Notes: generated from the sequence alone by a model not told the origin. A stretch of 64,000 nucleotides of DNA from Craspedostauros australis (GCA_026770025.1 JAMXDE010000016.1:1426001-1490000), one strand, 5' to 3'. Positions 1-11,769 are shown, numbered from the stretch's first letter. Numbers and translations are program-made.

Positions 1-1438
1 AAAGGGACTCTACGGCCTAAGGACATCAAATGCGAGGTTCCACGAACATTTCGCCGACACCCTCCGAACCATGGGATTCCTACCCTCCAAGGCCGACAAC
101 GACATCTACACCAGAGAAGCCGACGACCACTACGAGATGATCACCACATACGTGGATGACGTACTGGTTTTCAGTAAGGACCCCATCCCAATCATCGACG
201 ACCTCAAGAAACGGTACACCATGAAGCAATGCGGTGACCCAGAATACTACCTTGGCGGAAACATTGTCGACCTTCCCAAGAACTGGAAGGACAGGGGAGT
301 CAACATCGGACTCTCGGCCCAGACATACATCGGAAACGTCATCAAACGAGTGGAGCAACTAGTAGGGAAAACAATCCCGAAGGCATCCACTCCCATGGTA
401 GAGGCCTGTCACCCAGAAAGCGACACCTCGGACTTCACAAGCACTGAAGACGCCAGGACCTACCAATCAATACTGGGTTGCCTCAATTGGGTCGTGGCCC
501 TCGGGAGGTTGGACATCCAATACGCCACGACGACGATGGCACGGTTCGCCATGGCACCAAGGGAGGGGCACCTCCTGACCATCCAACGCATCATTGGGTA
601 CCTCAAGGGTCGAGAAAGGGGAGCCATCCTTTGCAACCCCAACCCAGTGGACCACACAGACATTGACACTACTCTCTCAAGCCACTGGAGAGAATTCTAC
701 CCAACTGTCATGGAAGTCATCCCTACTTCGGTACCGACACCAAAAGGAAAACCGGTTCAGATCACGTACTATGTGGATGCCAACCACAGGCATGACCAGA
801 TCACAAGGAAATTCATGACAGGCATGGTGTGAATGATCAACAATACCATCGTCAAGACCATTTGCAAACAGCAGAACACAGTGGAAACATCCACCTACGG
901 ATCCGAATTGGTGGCTGCCAGAATCGCCACCGAAGCGGTCACCGGACCACGCTACATGCTCAGGAACCTCGGGGTACCCATCGACGGACCAGCAATCATG
1001 CTCGGAGACCACAAGGCAGTGGTACTCAACACCACAGTTCCATCATCAATCTTGAAGAAGAAACACTGCTCCCTGGCATTCCACCAGATCCGCGAATGCA
1101 CTGCTGCTGGGATCAGCATGTTTGCCCACATTGCGTCAACCGAGAATATCGCCAACATACTCACCAAGCCGCTCTCCAAGACCCCCTTCCACCACATCAC
1201 ATCAAGAACAGTATTCAGGAACTCGATCCATGAGTCAGGGTACCACAGCAAAATCATATCCCCTGCAATCACACAAGCCAGGGCAACCAGAGCAGAGGAC
1301 GATCCTGACCCAACACCCACGCAGACACCAACACGACCACACCACGAGAACGAACGCACCGACAGAATGAACATAAATGTCATCCGGTACCAACAAACAT
1401 CCATGAGATTCAGCCCAACACCGAAACCATCCGGCTGA
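1..1438 (+). mobile_element. Ty1/copia retrotransposon, reverse transcriptase and RNase H part (fossil)
   Basis: This is the 3' part of a copia-type pol region; the element runs off the left edge of the window. The reverse transcriptase catalytic box reads YVDDVLVF near 150-175. The copia connection region and RNase H follow, including a TYGSELVAARIA segment and the typical closing phrase HIASTENIANILTKPLS near 1125-1180. The order RT then RNase H, with no chromodomain or downstream integrase, fits Ty1/copia as in diatom CoDi elements. The element looks broken, with about one break in the visible part. The left LTR lies outside the window, so LTR comparison and age estimation are not possible here. 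Confidence 0.88.
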
Positions 1439-1859
1439 CCAGGACCCAACGAGAACCGACCCCCCTCGAAATGACACGGAGGAGAGCGCCGAGACCCATC
1501 AAGCCTACCATGAATGCACTGGCCACACCCAACCGACAACGCACACGAAATTCCAATGTCTCATGCGACATGGTGGACACATGTATCATGACTCAGAATT
1601 GTGAACAAACTGAAACCCCGATCGACAATTTCTTGCACGCGCGCGTTGGCACACCGCCTTCAAACCTCACGGATGAATTCAGCCCACTGTCGAGTATCAA
1701 TCCTTCCACGACATCAGGTAGAAAAAAGCTGCATTCTATCCGAGGGACATGATGGAGACAGCACCGAGCATGCCTGCCGGCCAATCACATGTTGCCACAT
1801 CGACATTGTACTGAAAGAAGCCACGAAGCACCACCAACCCAGCTGCCAACGAAGGAGTC

Positions 1860-3818
1860 ATGGAGACTTCCCACCACACAGGCCTGGCACACCGTGTCAT
1901 CATCACACCGGAACACGAAAACTTCAGATGTGACATGTTGATCACTGACCTCCAAGAAGACTTGGCACAGAACGCAGCTTCGGCCTCTTTCGCGTTTCGC
2001 AGCGTGAACATGCCATCTCCGTGGACACAAAGCTGCCACATCAACAACATCAGACACAATTTCAGCAGCACCCAAAGAAAAGCATCCACCATGACGTTCC
2101 CAAAGCACACGCCATTCTATGGCAACAACCGTTGTCCAGTTCCAGGATCCAGGGTGCTATACCCCGCAGGAAAGAAGGGCTGTTTCCAAGGAGTCGTCGT
2201 TGGATACAGTGGCCGCAGAGTGTGGATCTACTGCACCAAGAGCTGGGGAAGCGCCAAGGTCGACGCCCTCACTTACGTGGAAAGCCAATCCATCTTCCCA
2301 CTCACTCTCTCCGAATACCTCGACAGTAACCTTGTAGCCACCGAGGTCCTCAGCATTGCCATAGCCGATGGCCATTGCTTCTACCCCCCAGAGGATGGCG
2401 CATGGGCAGAGCCACTTGACCCACAACGCACTACCAACCGGAAGCCCTCTATCTGCCACTTTTTCCAGGTAAGACAGAACCGAATCCCAGCCATCATGGC
2501 ACGAGCAGGAATAGCACGCAAGGTCCGACGACAGGGTGACACCCTCGCCACCAATCTTGCACGAGAGAAGAAGGCACTCGATGGAGCACCTCTTCCACCT
2601 GACGCCAATGATGCCATGGTCACCGGACTCCCCAACCTTGAGGAGAAGAGGCCTCAGCTCAAAGAAGGAGAAACGCCAAATGGCAGCTTTGTGGATGAGA
2701 TCCCCGAAGGTTACTTCAACCAGAAACCCACTGCCAGGGAAGCCAGACACCGTGGAACCGACACTGACACAGAACACGATGAAGACCAGGGCCCACCAGA
2801 ACCAGAAGGCGTGATCAGCGTGGAAGCAGCGATCACAGACGGGACAGTGATTAGCCACCCCGTCCAACCCAGGCCCCCTGTCAGGCGATCCCCGCGAGCA
2901 CCAACCAAGTCCAAGATCTTGACGGCCACAAGAGATGGGCGAGGATACATTAACAAGGTCCAAGCATTCCCTCTACCTCTTCCACCCCAACATGAGGATG
3001 ATCCGTCAAATCTGGAACATGGAGACAGCGATGACTCGGAGTCCCTCTACCGACCAGAGGAGAACACCACCAGCCGAACCCATGTCCATTACCACCAAGG
3101 GACCAAGGCTTATGACAAGCAAGGCACGCATGTCGGAAAAAGAGGAATCTTCGATGGCTCGGACAATTCGACCGCTATCCTGACCGATCCAAAGGTATCG
3201 GAGCGGATCATCATCAATCGCACTCGCTCCAGGAAGACTGCAAGTGGATCCACCAGGACCAAAACGCCAACTCCAACTGCAGATCAGGATGATCATAAAG
3301 ATAACCCGACCCTGCCCAAGGAGAGTCCCAAAGACTCGATAACAACACCATCCGCTGACCAAGACGGAAAGGGAGACGACACACCCTTGAGCACCAATTC
3401 TCCCAGCCCTCGAAATGCTCCACCGCCCAAACCATCAACTCCGGAAACAGAGGAAACCAGCAATCCGCGAAAAAGGCCACAGGTGGAACAACAGCTGATG
3501 GAGACCTACCCGTCGTCTAGACCACTCAGATCAGGATACATCATGGCGAGCGCTCGAAGACCAGTGAGGGGCCAACCCAGGATGCATCAACCAGTGCTAA
3601 ACCCCACCGCTCACATCATGGCAGTCCTCCGCTCGGACCCCAATTCGGACCAGATCATCCACGATCTCGCTACGGTCCTCTTCCGTGGGGGCATGACCCA
3701 CATCAACGCGCTCCATCAGATCAGCATCACCTTCAAGCTGAATGAAGAGCTGGAACGGTTGGGAACCAGGGGTTTTCAAGACCAGGCAAACCGTGATGCC
3801 AATGAATTCCACGAATGA
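1860..3818 (+). CDS. Unassigned 652-aa ORF downstream of the copia pol, possibly carried by the element
   Basis: A long open frame follows the RNase H part of the copia element on the same strand. I do not recognise a domain. The first 130 residues or so include a compact region with GSRVLYPAGKKG and VVVGYSGRRVWIYC, which might be a small beta-barrel or chromatin-reader-like fold. Residues of about 230-560 are hydrophilic, rich in P, S, T, D and E, and look disordered. The last 70 residues form a more ordered patch (IMAVLRSDPNSDQIIHDLA). Two readings are open: an accessory ORF of the retroelement, or a host gene that the element landed beside. The same strand and tight spacing favour the first. 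The true start is uncertain; M79 (TMTFPKHTPFYG) is an alternative. Confidence 0.45.
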   Translation: METSHHTGLAHRVIITPEHENFRCDMLITDLQEDLAQNAASASFAFRSVNMPSPWTQSCHINNIRHNFSSTQRKASTMTFPKHTPFYGNNRCPVPGSRVLYPAGKKGCFQGVVVGYSGRRVWIYCTKSWGSAKVDALTYVESQSIFPLTLSEYLDSNLVATEVLSIAIADGHCFYPPEDGAWAEPLDPQRTTNRKPSICHFFQVRQNRIPAIMARAGIARKVRRQGDTLATNLAREKKALDGAPLPPDANDAMVTGLPNLEEKRPQLKEGETPNGSFVDEIPEGYFNQKPTAREARHRGTDTDTEHDEDQGPPEPEGVISVEAAITDGTVISHPVQPRPPVRRSPRAPTKSKILTATRDGRGYINKVQAFPLPLPPQHEDDPSNLEHGDSDDSESLYRPEENTTSRTHVHYHQGTKAYDKQGTHVGKRGIFDGSDNSTAILTDPKVSERIIINRTRSRKTASGSTRTKTPTPTADQDDHKDNPTLPKESPKDSITTPSADQDGKGDDTPLSTNSPSPRNAPPPKPSTPETEETSNPRKRPQVEQQLMETYPSSRPLRSGYIMASARRPVRGQPRMHQPVLNPTAHIMAVLRSDPNSDQIIHDLATVLFRGGMTHINALHQISITFKLNEELERLGTRGFQDQANRDANEFHE

Positions 3819-4440
3819 AGCCCAGCTACCGCCATCTTGGGTGGCAGAACAACCCATGATACAGTTAGCTTTCTTGCTTTCAGTCAACTCACGTTTCAAC
3901 ATGAGATGAAGGGGAGTAATAGAGCTAAACTAGCAACCAACTTAGTGAAGGAAAATACAAGTACCCTGACTCAATACCATTCCAGTTGGTCCACCCCACG
4001 TCTCGACCTAACCCACGTTTGGGAACAGATGGCAGTCATTGAAGGGAATCCTTGGATCCCTGGGTCATGGAAAAACAAGGGTCCCGATGACCACAGTCAC
4101 CCAAACTGTTGCCCGCCAAAATCTTGGTGGCTGAACAAGACTGAGGTTGTGAGGGACCAGCACCCAACAGGATCGTGCAACAGCACCCTTTGCCTCATCA
4201 CCCCTTGACAAAAAGGATCCCCTCCCACAGTACTCAGGCTATGCGACCTGTACATCCAGTCACTTAGAGCAGCATGGGAGGCCCTCCCTGACAAGAAGAA
4301 TCATAGCAATAACTCTCATAATTCGCACGTTTCTTTACCCATCATTAGTACTCCCAATCAACTACTTGTGATCAGAAGACACTCGTTCAGACCTACTTGC
4401 CAATCAAGCCTCTGCACACAGCTAACACCAAAGCCAACAA
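3819..4440. other. Gap between the copia-linked ORF and the beta-propeller pseudogene
   Basis: I see no convincing gene here. It may hold the tail of the copia element and its right LTR, but without the left LTR in view no repeat can be matched. The right end probably also contains the missing N-terminal portion or 5' flank of the beta-propeller gene, because the frame that carries that gene is stopped by a TAA at 4423-4425. Confidence 0.4.
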
Positions 4441-7400
4441 AACCTCAGCCATTATGTTTGGGCTCTATTCTCCTCACCTGGGGAACCTGGCAAGTATGAC
4501 CCTGGTGCCCACATACTTCTCCCGTTCAACGATCCGGCTGACCTCTCCCTCAACTTTGAAGTCTACGAACACATGAGCGAGCTCAAAGATGACCTTACCA
4601 GGATGTGCCGGTTTGTCATTGATAGCTACGTCCAACACAGGATTGGCAATCCAAGCTTTCCACGTGCCTGGCCTCCAGGAGTTGGCATTGGCCTTGACCC
4701 CAACATTAACTCTGGAGGTGGCAGTATAGAGGGCACTGCAGCCGGAGGAGCAACGACCATGATCAGCGTTGATGATGGCGATGAGTTTTTGGCACAAACA
4801 ACCAGGAGCATCATGTGGACGAGGCTGACATCTTCAAGTCACACAGCAGATTCATCTTCACATTGTCTCATAACGTCCTCATCATCGTTCGTGCTGATAC
4901 TAGTCAGCTCATTGGCGAGATTGGCATGTTAGAGATCGGCAGCGACGAGTGGAAGACAATGGTGGAAAGTTCGACCCAAATTGACAGGAGCATCCTCCTC
5001 TCAGACAGCACCATTGGTGTCATCATGAGCATAAGTGGGCGCAGCCAGGGCCGCAGCGATTCGCTGGCCATTGGAAGCAACCAAGCAACACGCGTGAAGC
5101 TCTTCAGTCTGGACAAGCTGTACTCTACCACGGATTTCACCGACGTAGATAAGAGCAGTATTCTCACACCCATCGGTGACAAGTACTTGAACGGGAAACT
5201 CCTGGCGGGGTACACCATTGACTCACAAGCTGTGATCGTTGCCGCGTCGGGGCTACACTGTTGGGATGGCCTGATTGGGCATATCGAAGATCTTTGCTAC
5301 CTTCATGACGACAACGAAGACTTCAAGGAAAATGCCAATGAGTCTGCACCAGCGTTGATCGACAGCTACGCCACCCAGCTCCTCAGCGAACTCGAGGTAG
5401 CACCTGGAGTACTGCCCGACATCATTAAACTCGAAGTTCCGACTAAATCGGCATCCAACGAGGCGAGTTCCATCAATGCGGCATTCCTCGTCAACTGCAT
5501 GGTGGGCATTTTCACATTTGACATGGGCCCCAGCAAGCAGCAAGCGGCCTAAGCGTCAAAACGTTGGTGCAGTTCCTCCAGACGGGCAACATTGTCCCGT
5601 ATGCCACGAAAGACTCTCTTATTCTATCGAGCATGGTAGTTGGGACAGACTAGCTCCGGGACTGACTCGGGACTTGACTGTCCATTCCGCGTACACGGTA
5701 CTCGGTACCCAAGACCGATACTGTGATGAAAGGCTACCACACACACGATGTGTAGTTGAACTGCAATCCTTGCGTTGCTCGCCCTCCAGCTCATGCACCC
5801 CTGCCACCTGTCCACCTCGTCACTCTGCCGAACATGCATCTGTCTTGAAGCATATCCATGTGAATGGATCAGCTACTGCTCTACGGGTGATGATACTGGA
5901 AGACTGTATGTGTGCAGGATCACCACGGCATGCTGCTGCGCAACAAAGAACGGCTGAAGTACGACAGCACGAACCCCACCTTTTTACTCGATCGTCCTAT
6001 CAATAGTAAGCTTAACACATAAAACAAGCAATCAGAAACAATCTTCACAGCTTACTTCCAAGTTTACTACAGTTACACCATCGTCTGATACAGCTTTGTT
6101 CTCAACATCAAACGGCGTCAAAGCCGGTTGAAGGACAGATCATCCTCCTGACAACGTGTAGAAGACACGGAATACTAACTATGGTTGAAGAATACTTTCC
6201 GATGCACCGACATACGAAGGACGCGACCATCCTCTGCCAATACAACATTCAGGATGGCAACGTTGTGCCGGAAAAGTACGGATCGGCTCTAGGCACCATC
6301 CCGAACAAGCACTGGATTGACAACGTCGATGGACAACTCCGGGTTGTCACAGAACGTTCCCATCGACATATTCCAACGGTCGGCTTCACCGATACCCCCC
6401 GCAACAGTCATCGATGAGATGTTCATCCTCGAGGATGACGACAGCGATGGCAAGATCCTGGACGTCGTCGGTGAGGTCAAGTTCGGCAAGCGAGACGAAA
6501 GTACGTGGCCGTCTCTTTTGTTTCTGCGGTATGCTGCACGGTGTTGACTACTTCTCGCTTGTTGCATGTTGATATCTTTGATTTGGCTCAAAATCCAATT
6601 CGATTCGATTCGTTGCTGCCATGTGCAGCCTCTACGCTCTGGGCACAAGCCGACGTGCCCCTAAACGTTCGGATGGAGCTCAGTTCTAACCCAGCCCTTC
6701 TGCAAACATTACATACCGTGCTTCAACATGCTGTCCACGCGACTCCAATCCCTCATATGTTTCCCAACTGCTCTCTCTCCTCCATAGCTATCAAAGGTTT
6801 GGTCTTCCAAAAGGATAAAGCCTACGCAGTTACCTTCCTGAACATTGATCCGTTCTACGTGTTCGATTTGACAATCTCAACTGTTGTTTCCCAGCAGTGG
6901 ACTCGCCTGGTTTGGACGAGGACGCTGCTTGGCTCTGGTGACAACTAGTGACTTAGGAATGCATTGTAACTGTGCTGCTAATTGTGAGTGTAATTGTGAG
7001 TGTAATTGTGAGTGTAATTGTGTATGGAGGTTGCTTCATTGAGTTGCTTGGCGTTCGCGTTGCTATCTGAAGTTTCTCCTCTTTTGGTTTGAATGTATCG
7101 TGCATCCGTATCATTGGTGGACTGGACTGTTTGAACCAATCATGCCTCTCCTCCAGGATCCGATTTGAAGTAGTATACTGTGCGGGCGGTAGAGCTATGC
7201 TTCTGGGAGCCTTCTCAGTCTCGGATACGGTCGTGTCACATGTCTGATTCTCGGATACCGTCGAGTCGAGCGATTCGTGTCTTGGATACCAATCGAGTCC
7301 CGCATGTGATTCTCGGATACCATATTATCCCACACCAACTAGCCCAACCATCGTGGGTTCGTTGGACGTTCCCGGCTTTTCCGACTTCCTCATCCCCATC

Positions 7401-7447
7401 AATGATGCCTCAACAATCGTGCTTGGCATCGGCAGTCATATGACCCA
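4441..7447 (+). pseudogene. Secreted beta-propeller protein (PF09826/COG4880-like), N-terminal and central part, decayed
   Basis: The family hallmark is visible: GTNNQEHHVDEADIFK at about 4791-4835, followed by FIFTLSHNVLIIVRA, matching the VDEADI..KTDG..IY signature of archaeal-type C-terminal beta-propeller proteins. Further pieces in family order are IVPYATKDSLILSS (about 5590-5633), NVDGQLRVVTE (about 6322-6354), ILDVVGEVKFGKRDE (to 6500), KDKAYAVTFLNIDPFYVFDL (about 6812-6870) and PTIVGSLDVPGFSDFL (about 7345-7395). A GT-AG intron at 6501-6787 joins two of these in frame. Disruptions seen: a frame change at the T5 run 4786-4790 (six T would restore it), an in-frame stop at 5550-5552 with a further frame change just after, and a scrambled stretch 5650-6180. 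The gene continues at 16207, across the inserted transposon. Confidence 0.8.
6975..7025. repeat. Short tandem repeat, 12-bp unit
   Basis: About four copies of a GTGAGTGTAATT-type 12-mer lie head to tail, with a degenerate last copy. They sit between two coding islands of the beta-propeller pseudogene, probably in an intron or in decayed sequence. Confidence 0.7.
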
Positions 7448-7599
7448 GGTGAGCGAGTGGACCAACCTTTGGTAAAGTAGAGTGGCACTTTTTCTTCGAT
7501 TTCAACACAACCAAGCATACAAACCAACTCATTATAGTGTCCATAGCAACAGGAAAATTACCCAGAGCCTTGAAGTCCGTAGTTTAGGTTTTATGGACC
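7448..7599 (+). repeat. Left terminal inverted repeat
   Basis: This pairs with 16055-16206 on the opposite strand, with matches across the full 152 bp and no net length difference. The outermost bases, together with the preceding host CCCA, happen to form a good 5' splice-site consensus (CCCAG followed by GTGAGC). Confidence 0.9.
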
Positions 7600-7718
7600 T
7601 GTCAATGTGCGCTTTTTTGGACCACTCCTAAACTGAGCGATAGACATCCGACAAGTTCGATCCAAAATAACGTGTTCGTGTTCTTGGTTTTGGCGAATTT
7701 GTTCACATTTTGAATTAA

Positions 7719-8147
7719 TTAGTCCTTATTTTGTTCATCCATTTTCGCCGCCAGTCTCCGTCTCATCCTCGTGCGAATCGCATCCCTCACTTCTTGCGGG
7801 ACCATCTCTTCGTTCTCCGCGTGCCTCCTGGTGGTGTTGGCCTCACACCACATCCTATTCTCCCTTTCCTCTTCTTCCATCTCTTCCTCTTCTTGGCTCT
7901 TCTGCTTATCTGATGGTTTCGTACCTGTTGGTTCCATAGCAATTGCTGTTGGTGATGGTGGTGATGGTGATGGTGATGATCCTGATGCCATTTTGTTGTT
8001 GTTGTTGGTCGTACCTGCTGCCGTGGCTGTTTTCTTCGCGTCTCGTTGTGAGCTGTAGTACGCCGCGGTCAGGTGCGATTTCACGCGCATTAGAGGAGTT
8101 TCGCATTGTTTCGATTTCCACTCAGAGGCCCCCAGACGACGTGTCAC
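7719..8147 (-). CDS. Small acidic/basic low-complexity ORF inside the transposon
   Basis: This is a 142-aa open frame between the left terminal repeat and the transposase, on the opposite strand. It has an N/T/P/S-rich middle, an E-rich stretch (EEEEMEEEEREN) and a charged C-terminal helix (VRDAIRTRMRRRLAAKMDEQ). No domain is recognised. It could be a small accessory protein or chance ORF; the lack of interruption across biased codons is weak support. An internal Met (MASGSSPSPS) is an alternative start. Confidence 0.3.
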   Translation of the reverse strand: MTRRLGASEWKSKQCETPLMRVKSHLTAAYYSSQRDAKKTATAAGTTNNNNKMASGSSPSPSPPSPTAIAMEPTGTKPSDKQKSQEEEEMEEEERENRMWCEANTTRRHAENEEMVPQEVRDAIRTRMRRRLAAKMDEQNKD

Positions 8148-8471
8148 ACCGACATTGACTCTCGAGTGACGGAAACTGCACAGGACTGGTGCGTGACAGA
8201 ATACTGCTTGGATTACGTGGAGTCAATAACCGTTCGCGCCATCTATAGGGTATCTAATTTAGACATGTTCCCTTTGGCTTCTCCCGAAGAGCGTCACATT
8301 TTGGCCATGAGTGTCACAACACATCATCTGTTCCTTTTTGATGTTGCATGATGCGTTCTCTCCATGCTACATGTCATGCAATGCTCGCTGCTCCTTCAAT
8401 TCTTCTGTGTTCATCGCACCTTCGCACACACAGCTCCTCCACACGTTCGACCACTGCTTACCATCGTTGCC

Positions 8472-9686
8472 ATGGTCCATCGTAATTGGAATACTGTTCC
8501 CGAGCGTCAGGCATTGCAAGAAGCCAGCGCTCGATTCGAGGCTGCCATCGCTCAGCTTGCAGACATCGACTTCCAACGTCTGGATTATGCAGGCGTCGCG
8601 ATTTTGGTTCAGCACTGTAGCAACATCGTCGCATTGGGCCGTCATGTGCTACAAATGCAGCAACTCTACCTCACTCCATTGGGACCTCCTCCCGTGTTCA
8701 CCAACAGGAACATTGCCATCGCGGAACTGGACGAACGCGAAAGTGTTCGTCACTTTCGTTTTCGTGTGCGTGATCTTCAACGTCTGGCTGACCGTCTCTG
8801 GCCCAAGTTTCAGGCAGTGTCTGGTGAGGCCGATCCTGCATGCATTCAGGTGAAGAATCGATACACGGTATCATACGAAATGGGATTGCTCGTCATGTTG
8901 TTCCGTCTGGCACATCGCGGACGGCTGTGTGACATGGAGCAGAGATTCAGCATGGACAGCGTCCGCATTTCCAGTATTGCCTCCACTTTCTACTCCTACT
9001 TCTACAACATTGGCAAACCGTACCTGAGTGACATCGGTTTGTTTCATACTCGATTCGCTGACTATGCGGAGAACAATCACCGTCTCACCCACGGCTTGGT
9101 GGACGATGTGTTCGGGTATGTCGACGGCACGTTCTGGGAAACCTGTCGTCCCAAGGTGAATCAAGAGGACCTCTACTCTGGCTATAAACGTGGTCATGGG
9201 CTGCACTATCAAGCCATTGTTGCGCCAGATGGGTTGCTCATTCACTATTTTGGGCCAATTGCGGGTGCTCGCAGTGACGGGTACATGTTCCAGCAAAGCC
9301 AAATCGAACAGCGATTGGAGGCTCTCATGCCATTGGATGAGAACAATCCTCCATATCGTCTCTACGGCGATCCAGCATATCCTACTAATCCATACATATT
9401 TGCTGCATACAAGGACACTGTTCCAGGGTCCTCCGAGGCGCAGTGCAACAAGGACATGTCGTCGGGTCGCATCTGTGTTGAGTGGGCATTCAAGGAGATC
9501 ACGAAGAATTTTCCCTTGGTGAGCGTTCGCAACGCCAACAAAACACTACAGAATCCTCTCACACTCATTCATTTTGTTGCTGCATTCCTCGCCAACATTC
9601 ATTGCACCATGAATGGTAATCAGCAGTCTGCACGGTACCAATCGCACAAGCTCACATTCGAAGAATACATCGACCTGATCCCATGA
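8472..9686 (+). CDS. HARBI1-type DDE transposase
   Basis: This is a 404-aa protein of the PIF/Harbinger DDE_Tnp_4 (PF13359) kind, which cuts and re-inserts the element by a metal-dependent RNase H-fold reaction. The catalytic triad is visible: D218 in YVDGTFWE, D269 in GARSDGYMF and E337 in CVEWAFKE, with GDPAYP between the last two as is usual in the family. The N-terminal third is helical and probably makes the helix-turn-helix contact. I chose the ATG at 8472 because it has a strong context (GCCATGG) and starts just where similarity-like sequence begins; the open frame extends 36 codons further upstream. No intron is needed. The protein is full length and no key residue is missing, so it looks potentially active. 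Confidence 0.92.
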   Translation: MVHRNWNTVPERQALQEASARFEAAIAQLADIDFQRLDYAGVAILVQHCSNIVALGRHVLQMQQLYLTPLGPPPVFTNRNIAIAELDERESVRHFRFRVRDLQRLADRLWPKFQAVSGEADPACIQVKNRYTVSYEMGLLVMLFRLAHRGRLCDMEQRFSMDSVRISSIASTFYSYFYNIGKPYLSDIGLFHTRFADYAENNHRLTHGLVDDVFGYVDGTFWETCRPKVNQEDLYSGYKRGHGLHYQAIVAPDGLLIHYFGPIAGARSDGYMFQQSQIEQRLEALMPLDENNPPYRLYGDPAYPTNPYIFAAYKDTVPGSSEAQCNKDMSSGRICVEWAFKEITKNFPLVSVRNANKTLQNPLTLIHFVAAFLANIHCTMNGNQQSARYQSHKLTFEEYIDLIP

Positions 9687-10101
9687 TCATACACACAGTT
9701 AGAATTAATGAGGTACATGTAATACGTATTCAACTAACTATTATGTAGTACTCATGGCGCGCGGGCATTTGTGTCGTGTGGGTTGTGCTGCGTGCAGTGA
9801 GCGAATGCTGGGAATGGTTTTCTGATGGAATGCATGTCAACGCGGAAGGAAGCATGCAGCTGTGCGCACAAGGGATTCAGTGCATCGGCTTCTCTACTTG
9901 GTGTCGCTCTGTATGCTGTGGCGGAGTGTCTCGTGTGTGGAGAGAGGAATGGATGGATGCATGCATTGAAGGATGGATCGGCGAATTGGATCGGCGAAAG
10001 TATCGACGAATGGGTGGGTTGATGTGTTGCGAGATGTGAGGGGTTGCGGGAAAGAAGGTATGGAATGTGGAAATATGCAGAGACGAAAGAATGGGTGAGT
10101 A
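9687..10101. other. Gap between converging transposon genes
   Basis: No gene is seen. This is the shared 3' region of the transposase (plus) and the 555-aa protein (minus). It contains mildly repetitive GGATGGATGCATGC-like sequence near 9948-9972. Confidence 0.6.
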
Positions 10102-10385
10102 TCATTTTCCCGCGTCGTCGTTGCCGTTGTGGCTGTTGCTGTTCTCGCCGTCGCCGTCGTCGTCGTTGTTGTTGTTGTGGTTGGTGTCGGTGTCGGTGTC
10201 GTGGTTCTGGTGGTGTCGAGCTTCGGACATGGCGTTCACGAGAGACCTGACATCGGATGAGAGTTGCATTTGCGACTCGCGCAACTGCGAGGTCTCGCGC
10301 TGCATCCGGTTCCTATCCTCCTCCAGATGGCGGTTCATGTTGAGCATCAGTTGTTGCTGATTCAACATGACCTGGAGGAGATCGC

Positions 10386-10416
<31 letters not shown>

Positions 10417-11769
10417 GGCGGTGTTGCCATCGTTGGAAGCCGCTGCCCCCTCAGTTGGAGCGATCGGAGAAGCGGCGAGCGATGCCGCAATCGGAGAATC
10501 TTCTCTGCGTCCCGCACGAATCGGAGGCGTGGCTGTAGCGAGCCACGCTTGAAACTGACGCTGAGTCTCGTCCAGCTTCTCCAGGAGACCAACTGTGCAC
10601 TGAATCTGCTCCTGCGCGTTTCGTGATCGCTTCGGAGAAGCCACCGCCTCCACAGAAGACAAACTCGAGGTCGCATCGTCGCCGTTGCTTGCCGCCACAT
10701 TCTGTCGCCGCGCCGTTGCTGCTGCTCCATTGCTTGCCACCACATTCTCTCGCCGCACCGTTGCTGCTGCTCCACGCGCCGCCACATTCTGTTGCTGCAC
10801 TGTTGCTGCTGCTCCAACTTGTGTTTGCATTTGAGGAGGGCGCAGTCCTAGCATGCGATGCTGCTGCATTGCGGTGATCCTCTTGCGCCCAGCGATTCTT
10901 GTTTGCGATGCGATGACATCGTCAATATACTCCTGGCGCTCCTGCTGGAGGTCAGTGAGATTATCCAGCCACAACTTCACAGACTCAGCCATGCCGCTCC
11001 TGCGAGGATGGGTGTGGTTGTACAGAGCTGTGAAGCGCATGAGATTCTCGAATCTCCCCTTCAGCCCTTTTTGTTGCGGGACAGTGGGAAACACCGACGA
11101 ATTCTCGACGTGCACCGCATTGCGGATTGCACTCCATGCCACTCCGATTGGCGGTATCCAAGGCTTTTTGAGACTCCTCATGATGACGTCAATGAGGATT
11201 CGGTCGCATGGCTGAGGGGTCACCAGCCATGGGAAGTGGTCCACCTTCCCCTTCATATTGTAGAACATGGGAGGGAAGAATTTTGGTCTGGATTTGCGGG
11301 CGATGGGAGCGGGATAATTGGGAGAGGTTGGCGTGTTGCCATCACTGGCTGCCGCCACCGCAGATGATACGGAAGGAGGCACAGGCGCCTTCTTGCGGCG
11401 GTACGCCCGCTTCTTGATGTTGTTGCTGCTGCTGCTGCTGTTGCTGTTGCTTGGTGGTGATGGTTCTGCCGGAGGCTGATGGGTGGCTGATGGTGAAGCA
11501 CGAGGCTTCCCAGAGTCGGCCATCGCGTTGACGTCGTCGCCATTGCGCGCGTCGAAGGCAGCACCAACGTTGGCTGGAGGTTGCGCCACCGTGAACCTGT
11601 AAGTGCAGCGTTCGAAACCAGGTGGGAGTTTCTCATCCTTGCCCAACACTGATGGTGGGAAGACGAAGGTCGCCGGTGCGCCAGTCATTCCGCTCGTCGT
11701 GACCTCGCTGTCGCTGTTGGTCTCCGACGGAGCAATGGATGGATCCGTGGGAGGAGGAGAGCCGTCCAT
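10102..11769 (-). CDS. Transposon accessory protein, possibly Myb/SANT-like DNA-binding
   Basis: This is a 555-aa single-exon protein. The ordered core, about residues 160-300, includes KVDHFPWLVTP, WSAIRNAVHVENS and KGLKGRFENLMRF. The tryptophan- and arginine-rich pattern is reminiscent of the trihelix/Myb-SANT proteins that accompany Harbinger transposases and help bring the transposase to the ends and into the nucleus. The assignment is by position and pattern, not by a clear motif. The rest is low complexity: runs of Asn, Thr, Ala and Gln encoded by GTT/GCT-type trinucleotide repeats, a near-repeated AAATVRRENVVA-like segment (about residues 315-355), and a C-terminal coiled-coil (MLNQQQLMLNMNRHLEED). 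Its transcription converges on that of the transposase. Confidence 0.6.
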
